Assembly (NCBI GenBank): GCA_029215795.1
Contig: JARDYH010000001.1
Span: forward strand, 7,682,001 to 7,746,000
DNA length: 64,000 nucleotides
Origin: Anniella stebbinsi
Taxonomy: Eukaryota; Chordata; Lepidosauria; Squamata; Anniellidae
Direction: 5' to 3'
Shown: piece by piece, positions 1 through 13,600 of the stretch
How the letters are laid out: each line of letters begins with the position of its first letter
Numbering within the stretch: position 1 is the stretch's first letter
The notes under the pieces: model-generated
What the model saw: only the letters and a program-made list of their open reading frames with translations
Told to the model about the DNA's origin: nothing
Databases searched by the model: none
Made by a program: the position numbers and the translations under genes

Positions 1-205
1 ACCCATGTTCCCCAGCAACTGGTGTAGATAGGCTTACTGCCTCAGATACTGGAGGTAGCACAGAGCCATCAGGACTAGTAGCTTTATCCGACATGAATTT
101 ATCCAATTCACTTTTAAAGCCATACAACATGGTGGCCATCACAACGTCTTCCAGCATTGAGCAGAACTTAGTATTAGGTGCATAACTTAGCTGCATGAGA
201 GTCAG
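1..205 (-). mobile_element. CR1-type LINE fragment
   Basis: Contains the GGAGGTAGCAC...ATCAGGACTAGTAG and GAATTTATCCAA blocks shared by other copies in this window (such as 1190-1790). Truncated by the window edge. Confidence 0.6.
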
Positions 206-417
206 CTTTAATTAACGAAGAAGAGAATGCACGTTTCTAGCTCTCATGGGGGCTTGAACACTTCAGAGGGAGAGTAGGGCTTCATTGCTTTCAATACCTC
301 CTGACCTCTTCCCATAATAAGCGGAGGGGGGGGGGGGGGAGATAAAATAAGGAAATATAGTTGAGTTTCAGCATTCTGCTTTTCTGTGCTCAGAATCTGG
401 ATTTTCCAGAATTGCGC

Positions 418-640
418 TTAAGTATTTAAGAAGCACCCTGAAGTTGTATCAGACCATCTAGTCCAGCTCAGCCCCCAGTGCCTCCAGGTCCATCGAGTCC
501 AGCATTCTGCCCACAAGCAGGACATGAGCGCAACAGCACCCTCCCACCCATGTTCCCAAGCAAGTGGTGCACACAGGCTTACTGCCTCAGATACTGGAGG
601 TAGCATATGACCATCAAGACTAGGAGCAATCCAGCTGCCT
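418..640 (-). mobile_element. CR1-type LINE fragment
   Basis: Shares ATCTAGTCCAGC, ACAAGCAGGACATG and TACTGGAGGTAGCA with the copies at 1190 and 27810. Partly diverged at the left end. Confidence 0.6.
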
Positions 641-742
641 GGTTTCCCAGGCCAAGGCCATTCCTGAAGGCCACCCAAGAACTCCGGGAATGTCAGGATA
701 GGGGGAAAAATGCTTGCCCCTCTTCCCCCTCAAGGCACGTAC

Positions 743-857
743 TGTTGGGCAGGATCGTGGGTTGCCAGCCGCTCAGCGTCTTGTTGAGCTCCTGCACGAA
801 GGTCAGGTAGTAGAGGTCCGTGAAGATGTTCACCATGCGGTTGTTCTCCAGCAAGTA
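743..857 (-). CDS. ZMYM3: ZMYM3 coding exon 21 (DUF3504), last one inside the window
   Basis: Encodes [20 protein letters not shown] and [18 protein letters not shown], ending in phase 1 at a GTACGT donor. The next exon (human VFSRVEEEHLWECKQLG) is not found in positions 1-742, so it lies to the left. Confidence 0.95.
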
Positions 858-3800
858 CTGAGAGGGTGAGGGGAGGGGAGGGGAGGGGTGGGGGAAATCA
901 AAGAAGAAATGCCAAACCTGTGCATGCGCAGGCATGAGTGCACAGGCTCCACCCACAGCTGGTGTGCAGCCCCCAACGACTTTTCCTGGAGGGAATGCGG
1001 CCCTCGGTGGAGACGAGGGCCGCATTCCTCCAGGCAGCTCCATCAGGAGCACTGGGTGGGCTGACAAGGCAGGTGGGGACTGCGTGGGCCCCCCACATGA
1101 AGTTGACTTGCCAGTCATCATACTGAGCCACAGAGAGAGGGGCTCCAGTCCTCCACCTCCTGGACCAACTCTGGTCCAAGAGCTCATAAGGACGTAAGAA
1201 GAGCCCTGCTGGATCAGACCGAGGGTCCATCTAGTCCAGCACTCTTGTTGATACAGTGGCCAACCAGCTGTCGACCAGGGACCAACAAAGCAGCACATAG
1301 TGCAACAGCCCCCTCCTGCCCGTGTTCCCCAGCTTACTGCCTCTGATGCTGGACGCAGCACATAGCCATCAGGACTAGTAGCCATTGGTAGCCTTCTCCT
1401 CCTCTAGGAATTTATCCAACTCCCCTTTTAAAGCCATCCAAATTGGTGGCCATCACTACATCTTGGGGTAGTGAATTCCATAGTTTAACTATGCTCTGTG
1501 TGGAAGAAGTCCTTCCTTTTATCTGTCCTGAAACTCCCACCAATCAGCTTCATGGAACCCCTAGTATTTTGAGAGAGGGAGAAAAATGTCTCCCTCTCCA
1601 CATTCTCCACACCATGCATGATTTTGTACACCTCTTATCACATCTCCCCTTAGTCTCCTTTTTTCTAAGCTAAACAAGCCCAGCTGCTGTAACCTTCCCT
1701 GCTCGTAGGGGAGATGCTCCAGCCCCCTTGATCATTTCAGTTGCTCTTTCTGCACTTTTTCCAGCTCTATAATATCTTGTTTTAAGTGTGGTAGCCACAG
1801 GCTTTGGGGAGGAGAAGGAAGGGCAGGGAAGGGTTGGACGGCTGCTGCTCACCTGCTGGATGCCAAGGCAGAGGTAATAGATGCTGTCAGGTTCGTAGCG
1901 CTCGCCGTTGGGCCGGGTGATTTCCTTGACGAACTGGGCCAGGCCGTAGTTCAGCTCTGCCGCCGTGCAGGCCAGGATGTCCTCCTTGATCCGCATGGGC
2001 TTGGCTGCGGGGTCAGCAATGGGGCAGCCTTAGGTCTGGGGACAGGGTCAGGGTGTCCTGCAGGGGTGGCTTGGTGTATGTGCCTGCCCGAGACCCGAGA
2101 TCTGTCGGAGGAGCCCTTCTCCGTGCCCCACCAACGCAAGACATGCGCTGCGGTGGGACACGGGAGAGGGCTTTCTCTGTGGTGGCACCCCGGCTGTGGA
2201 ATGAACGCCCTAATGCTGGAGACCCGACTGGCACCGGCACTGGCTTCATTTCGGCGCCAGGTTAAGACATGGCTTTTTAACAAAGCCTCTGATGGCTAAA
2301 TCCACCAGCCTGCACGCTGTCTTGTTGTAACTGGATTTTACTGTTTACTGATTGATTTGTTTTAGAATTGTGCATTTCCAGTTCTGTTATATATGCAGGA
2401 TTGTATCTGTACTCCGCCCCGAGACCCTTGTGATAAAGGGCGGGATGTAAATGTTTTAATAAACACATAAAACGTGGCCGTGGCCGTGCCCTCCCCTCCT
2501 GCGCCAGTCTCCCGGCACCGGACCCCGGACTTACGGCCGAAGCGCAGCTCGTCCCCCTTGCTGGTTTCACCCCCGGCATACTTGGCCTGCACCCAGCTTT
2601 TCCAGGCATTGACGCCGTAGGAATAGTTGAGGACGGTGATGCTGGGCTGGCTGCTCATGGAGTCGCGGGAACAGCTCTCCGAGAGCACCAGACGCTTCTG
2701 GCCCTGCAGGGGGAGGAAGGAAAGGAGCTGCTGACCAGGCAGGCGGTTTTCCGCCCCGGGTGCAGACGCGTCGGAAGACAAAGGGAGAGAGAAAGCCAGG
2801 ACCCGCTGCGGCTGTTTGCACCAGGAAGGAGAGCAGTGCACACGGTAGCCTGGGATCCATCGCTGTGCTCTGTGTTGGTTCACACACATCCCTCATACTT
2901 TACGGCAGGAACAGGTTTTGTGTGATGGGTACAGATGGACCTGTTGGCCTACAACTCCCATCAGCCCTGTCGGCATGTGGGCTAAAAGATCGGGAGGCCC
3001 CCAGGTGGAGGTCTCACCTGCCTCTTTCCTGGCTGTTCTCCCGCCCCTTTCGCACTAGGCAAAGCTTTCCTAAGCAGCGTTTTTTAGGAACTGCTCGAGG
3101 GTGCCGCCCCTTCATCCGTCCACACCAAGAGGCCCAGGCGGCTTCACGCGGATCTCGCGGGGTTCCCGGGCACGCCGTTTCAAGCCCAGGTGAGGGAAGC
3201 CGTTCCAGTGGGTGGGGCGGCTGAGCGGAACTCACCTTGCGGATGGCCCGGGGCAAGTCTTGGTCCGCAGAGACGTCCTCTGGCCCCACCAGGCCACAGT
3301 CAAAGAGGAAATCCACGCTGGGGTTGATGTCCAGGGGGTCTGGAGGAGGAACAAAGCAGCCGTGGTGGGATGGGGGGGGCGAGTAACCCTCCAGAGCTCA
3401 CCGAACACAGGTCCCACCTCCCCTCCTGGACACGGGGTCCCTCGCAGCAGGAGAGGAAACTGAGGGCTATTAGCCTCCGTTGCTCCACCGGGCAGGACTA
3501 GAACCAATGGGTGGAAATGGCAGGGAAGCAGAGGCCAGTTTCTTCTTCGCTGGAGGTATTTAAACAGAAGCTGGAGGGCCACCTGTCAGGGATGCTGTAG
3601 CTGCACCCTGCACTGCAGAGCCTGCACTGAGCAGGGGGCTGGACTAGATGATCTTCAGGAACCCTTCCAACCCCCTGATTCTATCATTATCATCGAGAGC
3701 CGCTGCTCTTGACACGAGAGACCCGCCAGCACTAACTTTCCCGGCAGACATTACTCCACACCTCACCAGGCCCAGGGGAGGGTTCTGTTTAGCCACCCCC

Positions 3801-6052
3801 CCACCCCCCACCCCTCTCTCCCTCCAGTAGACTCTACGGGCCAGAGCAACATTGTCACTCCCATCGGAGGGCTTCTAGGAAGGGCATCTGGCAACAAACA
3901 CCAGCGATCCCTCTTGCCAGGGCAGGCCACCATTTCCCTCTTTGTAGCTTTTCCTCCTACCACGGAGATGGGGCTCCACCCACCCCACCCCACCGCACCT
4001 GCCTTTGTCCTTACTTTTGGGGAAGTCGGCCTCCAAGTCTTGACCCGGCTCATCCAGGACATTTGCCATCTTGACAGCCATAGCCAGCACGTCGTCTCTG
4101 GCTGGTCCAAAGAGGTCACAGTCCTCCAGCAGGCCTTCCGCGCTCTGGTTACTCACTAGGTCTGTGAACACAGAAACGGGTCAAGCATCCACCCTGCTAT
4201 GGGCCAACAGAAGCGGGTCAAGCATCCACCCTGCTACGCTGGGGCCGTGGCAAGCGCTGGAGACACAGAGAGAGCGGGGCATTCTTTTCAAACCTACAGG
4301 TCAGTGATGGGGAAACTCCGGCCCCAGGGCCCACCCCGCCTGTCCAGCCTGCAGCCTCTCCTCCATGCAATGGGGCTTCTTTTTCAAAAGAGCGTCTTCT
4401 CCTTTTTTTGCTTGGTTTTTTTTTTATTGTGACTTTAACAAAACAAAACAGAAAACAGATCGCGGAAAACAAAAAAGAGGAACAAACATTACATGCGTAG
4501 GATACACTGTTTAAACTAATAAAAATATATTTTTAAAGTCTAAAGTGTGCGGGGGGGGGGCGTTACGGATGGTCCCAGTTAGGAAGGGATGCATTAAGCC
4601 TTCCAGTATGCTGTGACACCTCCCCTGGATGAAAATCACCACCCACCCCCTTTGCTCTTTCTGTGTCTGTTTGCGAGTGTGAGAGAGAAGGGTGACTCCT
4701 CCCACTTTTGCTCTGGCTCCGCCCACCACCACAAGGTTAGCCACCCGGGAGGGCCGCTCTCTGGCTAAGGAAGGTTGTATTCTGGCTGGCCCAGTTGAGT
4801 CATCCGTACTTATGGTAGGGGACACCATTTTGCGCTGGCGTTACGGTTGAGAAAACCATTTCCCAGCATTTGCTTGTTCAGCTGTGACTCATGAACCACC
4901 GTAGGTTTGGCCACTGTATTGTATTTTGATGTGCAGTTTTATTATTATTTTAATCGCGTTCTGCTTATGATTGTAAGAGACCTTGAGCACCTAGACAGAA
5001 AGTCCGGATACAAATCAAATCAGTCAATGAGGTCCCCCCCTCACTCCCCTCATGCAGTAGTCCCGGCAGGCCTCCCAAAGTATCATTCTTGATTCCTGCA
5101 GAGCATTGTGCAACAGAGGAAGGAGCTCTTCTGAGAGGCTTCCTCCGCCTCGCGGCTACTTCACCCCCCCCCCCTCCATCCGACCCCAGCACTCCTCTGC
5201 CAAAGCATTCCAAGAAGTCTGGACATGTGGATACCAGAAGCAGAATTCTGAAGGGTGGGCGCAAAAGAGTTCCCTGCAAGCGTACTTTGCATTTGGTTGT
5301 TTGGGGCACGGATGGTGGGTTTCCTAGGCCCGGGAGTTTGAACGACGCTGGGAGAGCGCATGCCACCCTGCCAAGGACTACAACGCGGCATCTTCCTCCC
5401 GCTCGGGGCTCGCGGCCACCACTCAACCCTGAATATGGGCCACTCCCAGAACTCTCTCAGAACCTACCGCAGAGATCTGAAGAGGCTTTGTCCAGCTCCT
5501 CCGCCTCGGCGATCATCTCAGCCATGGCCAGGATGTCGGCTTCCAGGGGATTGGAAGGGATTTTCACCTTCAGCTCCTCTATGGTCTCCACAATCTTCTC
5601 CGTGCTCTCCAGCGTGGTGGGCAGAAACATTGGCACAGGCACCTAAGGGCAGCAGGGAAGACGGGTCAGAGAGGGGGCAAGGCGGGAGGAGAGGTAAGAG
5701 CTTACAAGCCCTGGGACGGGCAGAGATGCCACTCACCGGGACCGGCATGGAGAAAGGCACGGGTACTTTCTGGCAGTACATGTTCATAGGCACAGGAACA
5801 AAGATGGGCACAGGGACAGGTAGCACAACCACCTGCGGCTTCCAGTCATCCTCTGCCAGGAAAGGAGGGAGAGAGGGAAGAAGAGCAGCCGTGAGCGGGC
5901 GCTCAGCAGGTACGCCCCTTCGGGACCACACCGCTCCTCGCTCTCCAGCCTTCGGCCACGGATGCAGGGCCTGGCCGTGGCCTCCACCCAATCCACCCCT
6001 TCTCCGTTGGCCCATCACCTTAGAGGGCAACTCAAGCAAAGTGTAGAAGCAA

Positions 6053-6093
<41 letters not shown>

Positions 6094-9000
6094 GGGGCAG
6101 GGCAAGGAAGGAGCCACATCCCACCACGGACTCCCCTCCAGCGTCACTGCTGGCCTGCAGAGCGGCGGCCAAAGCCCACTGGGGCTACCCATAAGGCGGC
6201 CTCGAGCCCGGACTCCCCCCTGGCCTCCCTCACCTGTCTGACACCCCTTGGACTTCATCTCGATCTTGCATGACACTCCTCGGTTCTGCATAAGAGGCTT
6301 GCACATGGCCGCCTTGTTCTTCCGCGGCGTGACCGGCTGAGGCGGCGGCGGCGGCGGAGGGGGAGCAGCGGGTGCCACCGAGGCCAAGCTGTTCTTCGCT
6401 GGCACCTGGACAGATCCAGACGGGACACACGTCAGCAGCCAGTGCAGAAAGCTCCCGGCCCCCACTCCCACAAGCCAACATCTAAAGCCCTCCTCCGGGT
6501 GCCTCCTCCGAGGGAAGCTCGGAGGACGGCAACAAGGGAGAGGGCCTTCTCTGCGGCGGCCCCACAACTGTGGAAACAATCTCCCCGAAGAGGGCCGTCG
6601 GGCGCCAGCGTTGTTATCTTTTCGGCGCCAGGTCAAGACTTTCCTCTTCTCCTGAGTCTCATTGACCCCCGGTATATTGTTGGCTGAGAGCTCAAAGTTG
6701 TTTTTAAATAGATATTATTATTTTGGTATGTTGTCTGTTTTTATGGTTTTAATTTCTGTATATTGATTTTTAATGCTTTAATGCTTTAATCTTTAGTAAA
6801 CCGCCCAGAGAGCTTCGGCTATGGGGCGGTATAGAAATGCAATAATAAATAATAATTAAAAAAATAATAATCTTGGCAGGGCCAACAATGCACCCAGTTT
6901 CAGTAGCAATGCAGGGCGTGGGACGCAGCTGCCCTCCCATCCCTTCCTAGTCTCCAAGCCAGACCCAAGCCCCCAAGTTGGCGGCCACCTGCTCTGCAGG
7001 CAAAGGCTCCTGGACACATCCTCCTGGCCCATAAAACCAGGCAGCTGCAACCCCTGCCCAGACCACTCACCGCATTGGTCTCCGCTTTCGGTGGGGCGGA
7101 GGAGGAGGGCTGCTTTGGCTCTGGGGTCTGACCTGGAAAGAAAAGCGTGTCGGGGGTGAGCGGCTGCTGACGCTGCTCTCACCACGGCCTGCCCATGTCT
7201 GGAAGGCGGTAGGCCTCGCGGAAGAGCGTTGCCACACAGGAGAGCGCTGCAACCTGTTCTCCGCCATCCAAGACTGTAGGACAAGAAACAACGGGCTTAA
7301 GTTACAGGAAGGCAGATTGGGGCGGGTGGGGAATCCTAATGGTCAGAGCAGCCAGACAATGGAGCCAACTGCCTAGGGAGGGGATGGGCTTTCCTGCCAC
7401 AAATCTGTCTATCGCATCCTGAGGCTGTTCTCCCTTTTATTGTGTTCAGCTTGGTTGCTCACCTGCCTTGCACCACCTAAGCAGACCCTTACCATTTTAG
7501 GAGCTTTGCCTGAGCCCTCCCCACCCCCACGTCCCCAGGCCAGGCCTGAGTATTTTAGCCCTTCTTCACCACAGAATTAAATGCCTGGCCTGTGGGTGGA
7601 GAAACCGCGAAATTACCTCATCAAGGAGTTTACCAGGGCTCACGAGTAGATCTGTGATACACAGCTAGGCCTTAGCTAGGGAGCCAGTGTGGTGCAGCCG
7701 TTAAAGTGTTGGACCGGGACTCAGAAGATCCGTGTTCTAGTCCCTGCTTGTCCATGAAGCCCACTGGGTGGCTTTGGGCCAGTCACTGACTCTCAGCCTA
7801 ACCTACCTCACAGGGTTGTTGTGAGGATAAAACGGAGAGGATCATGTAAGCCACCTTGGATTTCTTGGAAGAGGAAAAAAGGCGGGATGTAAATTTAATA
7901 ATAATAAAAAATGAAATCAGCGGATGGATGGAATCATAAGGTACTTATGGAGGGTGGGGAGAACTAGAGGACCACCACCCTCAAAAAAGAAACAGAAAAT
8001 CAGTTCTCCACAGAAGTCCAGGCCCATCCATCCATCCAGAATTCAAGCAGGGAATCACAGGCCTTAAACTGGTGACAGTGGAAGCCAGAAAGAAGCGGGG
8101 ATTGGGGGAGATATTCTTGGGTGCCAATCAAGACATAAATACAAGGTCCGGGTGAAAACTGGTGGTGGCATTTAAGCCTCAGCCTACCACTGCCTTGGTC
8201 TCCCTTGGATGTTGGATGCCCTGCCAGCCAGAACTATGTGGGCCAGCAGAAAAGCCTCCCTCACGAGAGTCGACATTCACCCGGAATGCAGCATCCTACA
8301 AACCTCACCTTTTGTTTTTAATAAAAACAACAAGCGCCAAGTCCTCATGGCCCACAAAGACATTTATGCCAATTTGTCGTCCTGTGCAGAATGCATAGCA
8401 TGGTCACTGCATTCAGCTCTCTCCACTGCAACGTATTTGGGTTTCACGCAAGCTACAGGAGGGTCAGGCGGATCAAGGACTGCTGCCTATGGCAGAGATG
8501 TCTGACTGCGTGGATATGGGCTGGACCGGTGGGTTGGTGAGGGTGGGCAAAAGGGCCCAGTCTGAGGGCATGGGGGTGGGTGGGGGGAGAAAGCGGGATG
8601 GGGCCCTCTGTGCTTCCTTGCCCAAGCCAGGCAACAGACTTGGGCCCCTACCGCACCTTCTGGCAGCATCTGGGTCTTCACAGCACCTGCCTTGAAAAGT
8701 AGGACCAGCACGACTGCCGGAGGGTCTCCTCGTCCTACTTGCCTCTGGCTCTCCCATCTTAGAGGACTGCTTAGCTTTTGGCTCTGGAGAGAGGCACAGG
8801 TAGGCGAGCCAGAAAACCATGGCATCCCCAGTCAGGCCAGGCCAGGCCCTACCCACGGAACTCCCTGCTGGAGGAGGGAGCCACTCACAGCAGCCTCCCC
8901 GCTAAGTGTGGGAGCTACAGGCAGCCCTGGCACGGCCTTCTCCTGGCTGGCCCTGCGTGTCATAGAACCAGAGAGGTTAGCGACGGAAGGGCGGTCCCAC

Positions 9001-9456
9001 GCCCTATCCCCACCCACCCACCCTCCCACCCACAGGGGCCAGTGCAGTCCCGTGCCCTAAGAGCTCAGCCAGCCCTAGCGCCTTTCCCGCCACGCTCCCT
9101 GCAGTTCTCGGCTAGCCAAAGCGCCCGCGGCTACTCACTGTTCAGCAGACTCTCCGGCCCTTTCTGGGTGTCCAGGTTGGGCTGGTTTTGTTGGTTATAA
9201 AACCGCAGCAGACACTGCTGGTTGCAGAAGTGTTTGATCTGCCCTCGCCAATGGATGGTTTCCAAGAGCTTCCCCTGGCGCTTGCAGGCGTGGCATCGAG
9301 CTGCCTAGAAACCACAGTGTGGGGAGAAGGGGGGGCTTAGACGCCGACGCCGCCAAAACACGGCACCCACACCGCCGCTACGCAGCAGAATCCAGCTTCC
9401 GGTGCGGCACCCAGAGTACCAATCAGATCTCACCTTTCCTTTTAAATACAGAAGGC

Positions 9457-9505
<49 letters not shown>

Positions 9506-10622
9506 CACCAAAGGGAGAGAGAGTTCTATGCCACACAAGCCTTGCTGGAAGAATGAATTCTGTTGCTCCCTTCCCTCCCCGTTCCTTTCACTTTGTGTAT
9601 TGCGTCTTTTTAGACTGCAAGCCTGCGAGCAGAGGGTCTCTCTCGTCCGGCTGTCTTTTCTGGCTGACGAGCGGCATAAGAGCACATCAAAATAACTCAC
9701 TAAATAACTAGGTTACAGGGAAGCACATTTCTCGATGAGGAAAAACAAACTGAAGCTGAATCCAGACAAGACGGAGGTGCTTGCTGTCAAAGGCCGTAAC
9801 CTGGGTTTGGAGGTGTGTTAACCGGTTCTGGATGGGGTTACACTCCCCCTGAAAGACTGTGTTCGCAGCTTGGGGGTGCTCCTGGATCCGTCGCTCCAAA
9901 TGACAGCCCAGATAGATGCGACGGCCAGGAGTGCCTACTATCAGCTTCGGCTGATACGCCAGCTGCGCCCCTTCCTAGAGTTGGAAGATCTAAAGACGGT
10001 AGTGCACGCACTGGTAACTTCGAGGCTCGACTTCTGCAATGCGCTGTACATAGGGCTACCTTTGTGCCTAGTCCGGAAACTTCAACTAGTTCAAAATATG
10101 GCAGCCAGGTTGGTCACCGGTACATCTAGGAGTGACCATATTACGCCAGCTTTAAAATCGCTCCACTGGCTGCCGATTAGTTTCCAGGCAAAGTATAAAG
10201 TGTTGGTCATTACCTTTAAAGCCCTACATGGTTTGGGTCCAGGTTACCTGCGGGATCGCCTTCTCCCATACAATCTGCCCCACATGCTCAGGTCCTCTGG
10301 GAAGAACTTACTGCAGTCAGCCAAGACTAGGCTGACAACCGTTACCCAGAGGACCTTCTCTTCTGCCGCTCCCAAACTGTGGAATGACCTGCCAGAGGAG
10401 ACTCGTCAACTTAACAGTCTTTTAGAATTTAAGAAAGCTATAAAGACTGTTCTCTTCTGGCAGGCATATCCAGTGTAATTTTTAGAATGTTTTTAGGATG
10501 TTTTAGGATGTTTTAATGCAGTTTTAATAATAATTGTCATGTTTTTAATTAGTTTTATGTATTTTATCATGTTGTTGTTCCCCGCCTCGATCCAGACGGA
10601 GAGGCGGGTAAGAAATAAATTG

Positions 10623-10669
<47 letters not shown>

Positions 10670-13600
10670 TCGGATGAATATCTGAGAGTGTTCAGAGGAG
10701 GGCAACGAGAACGATCAGGGGTCTGGAAACAAAGCCCTATGAGGTGAGACTGAAAGAACTGGGCATGTTTAGTCCGGAGAAGAGAAGATGGAGGGGAGAC
10801 ATGATAGCTCTCTTCAAATACTTGAAAGAGGAGGGCCAGGATCTCTTCTTGATTATCCCAGAGTGCAGGATACAGAATAAAGGGCTCAAGTTACAGGAAG
10901 CCAGATTCTGGCTGGACATCAGGAAAACCTTCCTGACTGTTAGAGCAGTACGGCAGTGGAACCCATGACCCAGGGAGGTGGTGGGCTCTCCCACGCTAGA
11001 GGCCTTCAAGAGGCAGCTGGGCAGCCCTCTGTCAGGGATGCTTTAAGGTGGATTCCTGCCTTGAGCAGGGGGCTTGGACTCGATGGTCTTAGAGGCTCCT
11101 TCCAACTCTACTATTCTGTGATTCTATGAAACTTCCAAACTGTCAGAGCAGTCAGTGGAATCGACTGCCAAGGGAGGTGGTTGGACTCTCCATCTCTGGG
11201 GCTTTTCAAGCAGCCACCTGTCAGGGATGCTTTTAGCTAAATTTCTGCACTGAGCAGTGGGCTGGACCAAATGGCCTAAATGCCCCTGCCCCCCAATCCA
11301 ACTCTAGGATTCGGTTATAAAATTGCCTTGTGACCAACAAATCCAGTGCCACAAGCGGCAAAACTGCACGCACGCGGCAGAAGCGTCGATCGTCAGGGAC
11401 GGCTAAACCGGCAGGTAAATGACGGCTAAAACCAGCCGTTTAGTCCCTTTAACACCCTAGCCTTTTAGGCTGCTGTTCTAAATCCGTATTTTAAACCTCT
11501 GTGTGGCTGCGGGCTTTTATTCTGCTTGTACTTTTATATTGCAGTTCTTAGCTTCCAAATTTTTTATTTTATGCTGTACTTTGCGGCCTTTAACTTTTGC
11601 AAGCCGCCCAGAGAGCTTCGGCTATTGGGCGGTATAGGAATGAAATAAGCCAATAAATAACTAGCGTGACCAGGAAGTCTTGCTGCCAGGGTTTCAGAGG
11701 GCCTTTGAGTAAGACAACCCCACGATGGGCCCCCTCCCTCAAAGAGTCTGCCTTCTTGCCACCATTATCATGAGCGGCTATTGCTCCTCTTCCTCTTCCT
11801 CTTCGCTGCTATTGACTGCTTGCTTCACAGGAAGAGCACAAGTGGGCGGCGGCATCTGCTGCTCCGCCTCCTCACCCTCCAGCCCCATTGTCTGGCCTGA
11901 AGTAAGAGGCAGGTGAATGAGCAGGTTGCAAGGGGGAAGAGGAGCAGCCATGCCAGCCGGCAGAACTGGCACTGGGGGAAGCTCCTCCCACTGAAGGAGC
12001 CATTTGCACAGCCTCGCCTCCAATCCAGAGAGGAGAGACTTCAACATAGAAGGCGAACCAGGCGTTCCCTCTGGCGGAATCCTGAGCGATTCTGAGTGTC
12101 GGGAGCCTCCACCAAAAAGGACCTGCGCACCCACGGGCACCCCGGCTCCCGTCGGCCCAAACCGCAGACGGAGCCCACAGACAGCAGGGCCACACTGACC
12201 TTGTAGTACCACAGCAGGTATTTGCCCTTGCACTCTTCGCTGCAGAAGTCCCAGGTGCTGCCCTCCAGCTGCTCGGTGACGGCCCGTTGGCACGTCTGCG
12301 AGCAGTAGGTGCAGGTGATGCAGCAAAGGCCCAGGTTCTTGGTGAAATCCTGTTTGTAAAGAAGCACACAACCTGCGGAGAAACAACAGGGGTGAAACCT
12401 TCCCGGGGGGCGGGGGGGAGGGAGCGCCACGGGCGCTCCGAAGGCAGCAGCAGGCAGCCCAGAGTGAGGCTTTTCGACGCACGGCAAAGCGCAGCAACGC
12501 AAAAGCAGCCCGGCAGTAGAACTAACCTGCACTGGCCCCGGAGGTGGGGGGGGGGAGTAAGAAGGGGAGGCAAAATGGCCTCGCAGTCGCTCACCTCTCT
12601 GGTCCGAAGCGCCTACTCCGCGAGGCCGGCCTGCCCGCCACATGCAAGGACTCGGGAAGACCGGCAGGGCTGCGCGGCCTCCTCCAGCGCCAGCCAGGTG
12701 CCCCAGCAGGAGAGCCTTCCACCCGCCTCCTGCCCGCGGGCGCCTCTCCGCCCCTTCCTCCGCTCCGCTGCGGGGCTCCGCTCACGCTCCCCCGCCGCCC
12801 AGGTACCTTCGCTGCAGAAGTTCTTCTCCACCCCCGAGAAGCGGATCTTCTCGTGCAGCAGCTTCTCCTGCTTGCAGTGCTCGCACTGGGACACCACCCC
12901 GCGCAGGCGCTTGTAGTCCTCGCAGCAGTCGCGGCAGCAGAACTGGTAGACCTTGTCCTGCCGGAGAGAGCGGGGTTGAGGGGGAAGCCCTGGCCATGAG
13001 GCGGGGCCGCGGGGAGGCCGGGTCCGGCAGAGCAGGCTCGGTCCCCGCTGCAGACCAAAGGCAGGCTCCACATCCTGCCCCAGCTGCGCACGTGCGCACC
13101 ATACAGGGAAAGCAGACATCCGCGGCCGTCTTCGGCACACCTCCTCCTCCCGCCGCTGGGTTGCTCTCGCGGAAGCTGCCGGCCAGCTCCGGCCTCCGCG
13201 CCGGCTCCCTTCCCACCGCCTCCGGGGCAAACTCTGCCCCCCTCACCTGCCAGTCCAGGATCTCTGGCTTCCCAGTGAAGAGGTTGTGACAGGAGTGGCA
13301 AGTCAAGTGGATCCCACCTTCCGGGCTGTTGTGCTGCATTTTGAGGGAAGGGGAGAGATTCAGAAGGGGACACGGGAGCACCTCTGCCCTTGGTGTCCGG
13401 CCTGCAGCTCGCCTGTCCGGCCTTGGCACTGATCCCCCGCCGGGCCAGCCCCGCTCCCCTGCAGCAGCAGATTTCAGGCTCGCTCCCAGCACGGCGCTCC
13501 TGCACACCGCATACACTACCCTCCTGGGCCTTCCTACGCTGTCCCCAGCCCGCTGGGCCCACAGCCACCCTTTGACACAACCCCTCCCTCCGCAACCTCC

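Noticed and set aside
5518..6636. 372-residue minus ORF
   Set aside because: Joins ZMYM3 exon pieces through intron and a GA repeat; introns are clear from splice sites and human comparison.
9870..10478. Independent host gene for the 202-residue reverse-transcriptase-like frame
   Set aside because: It is the C-terminal end of an L2 LINE with the element's own 3' end and ATT tail.
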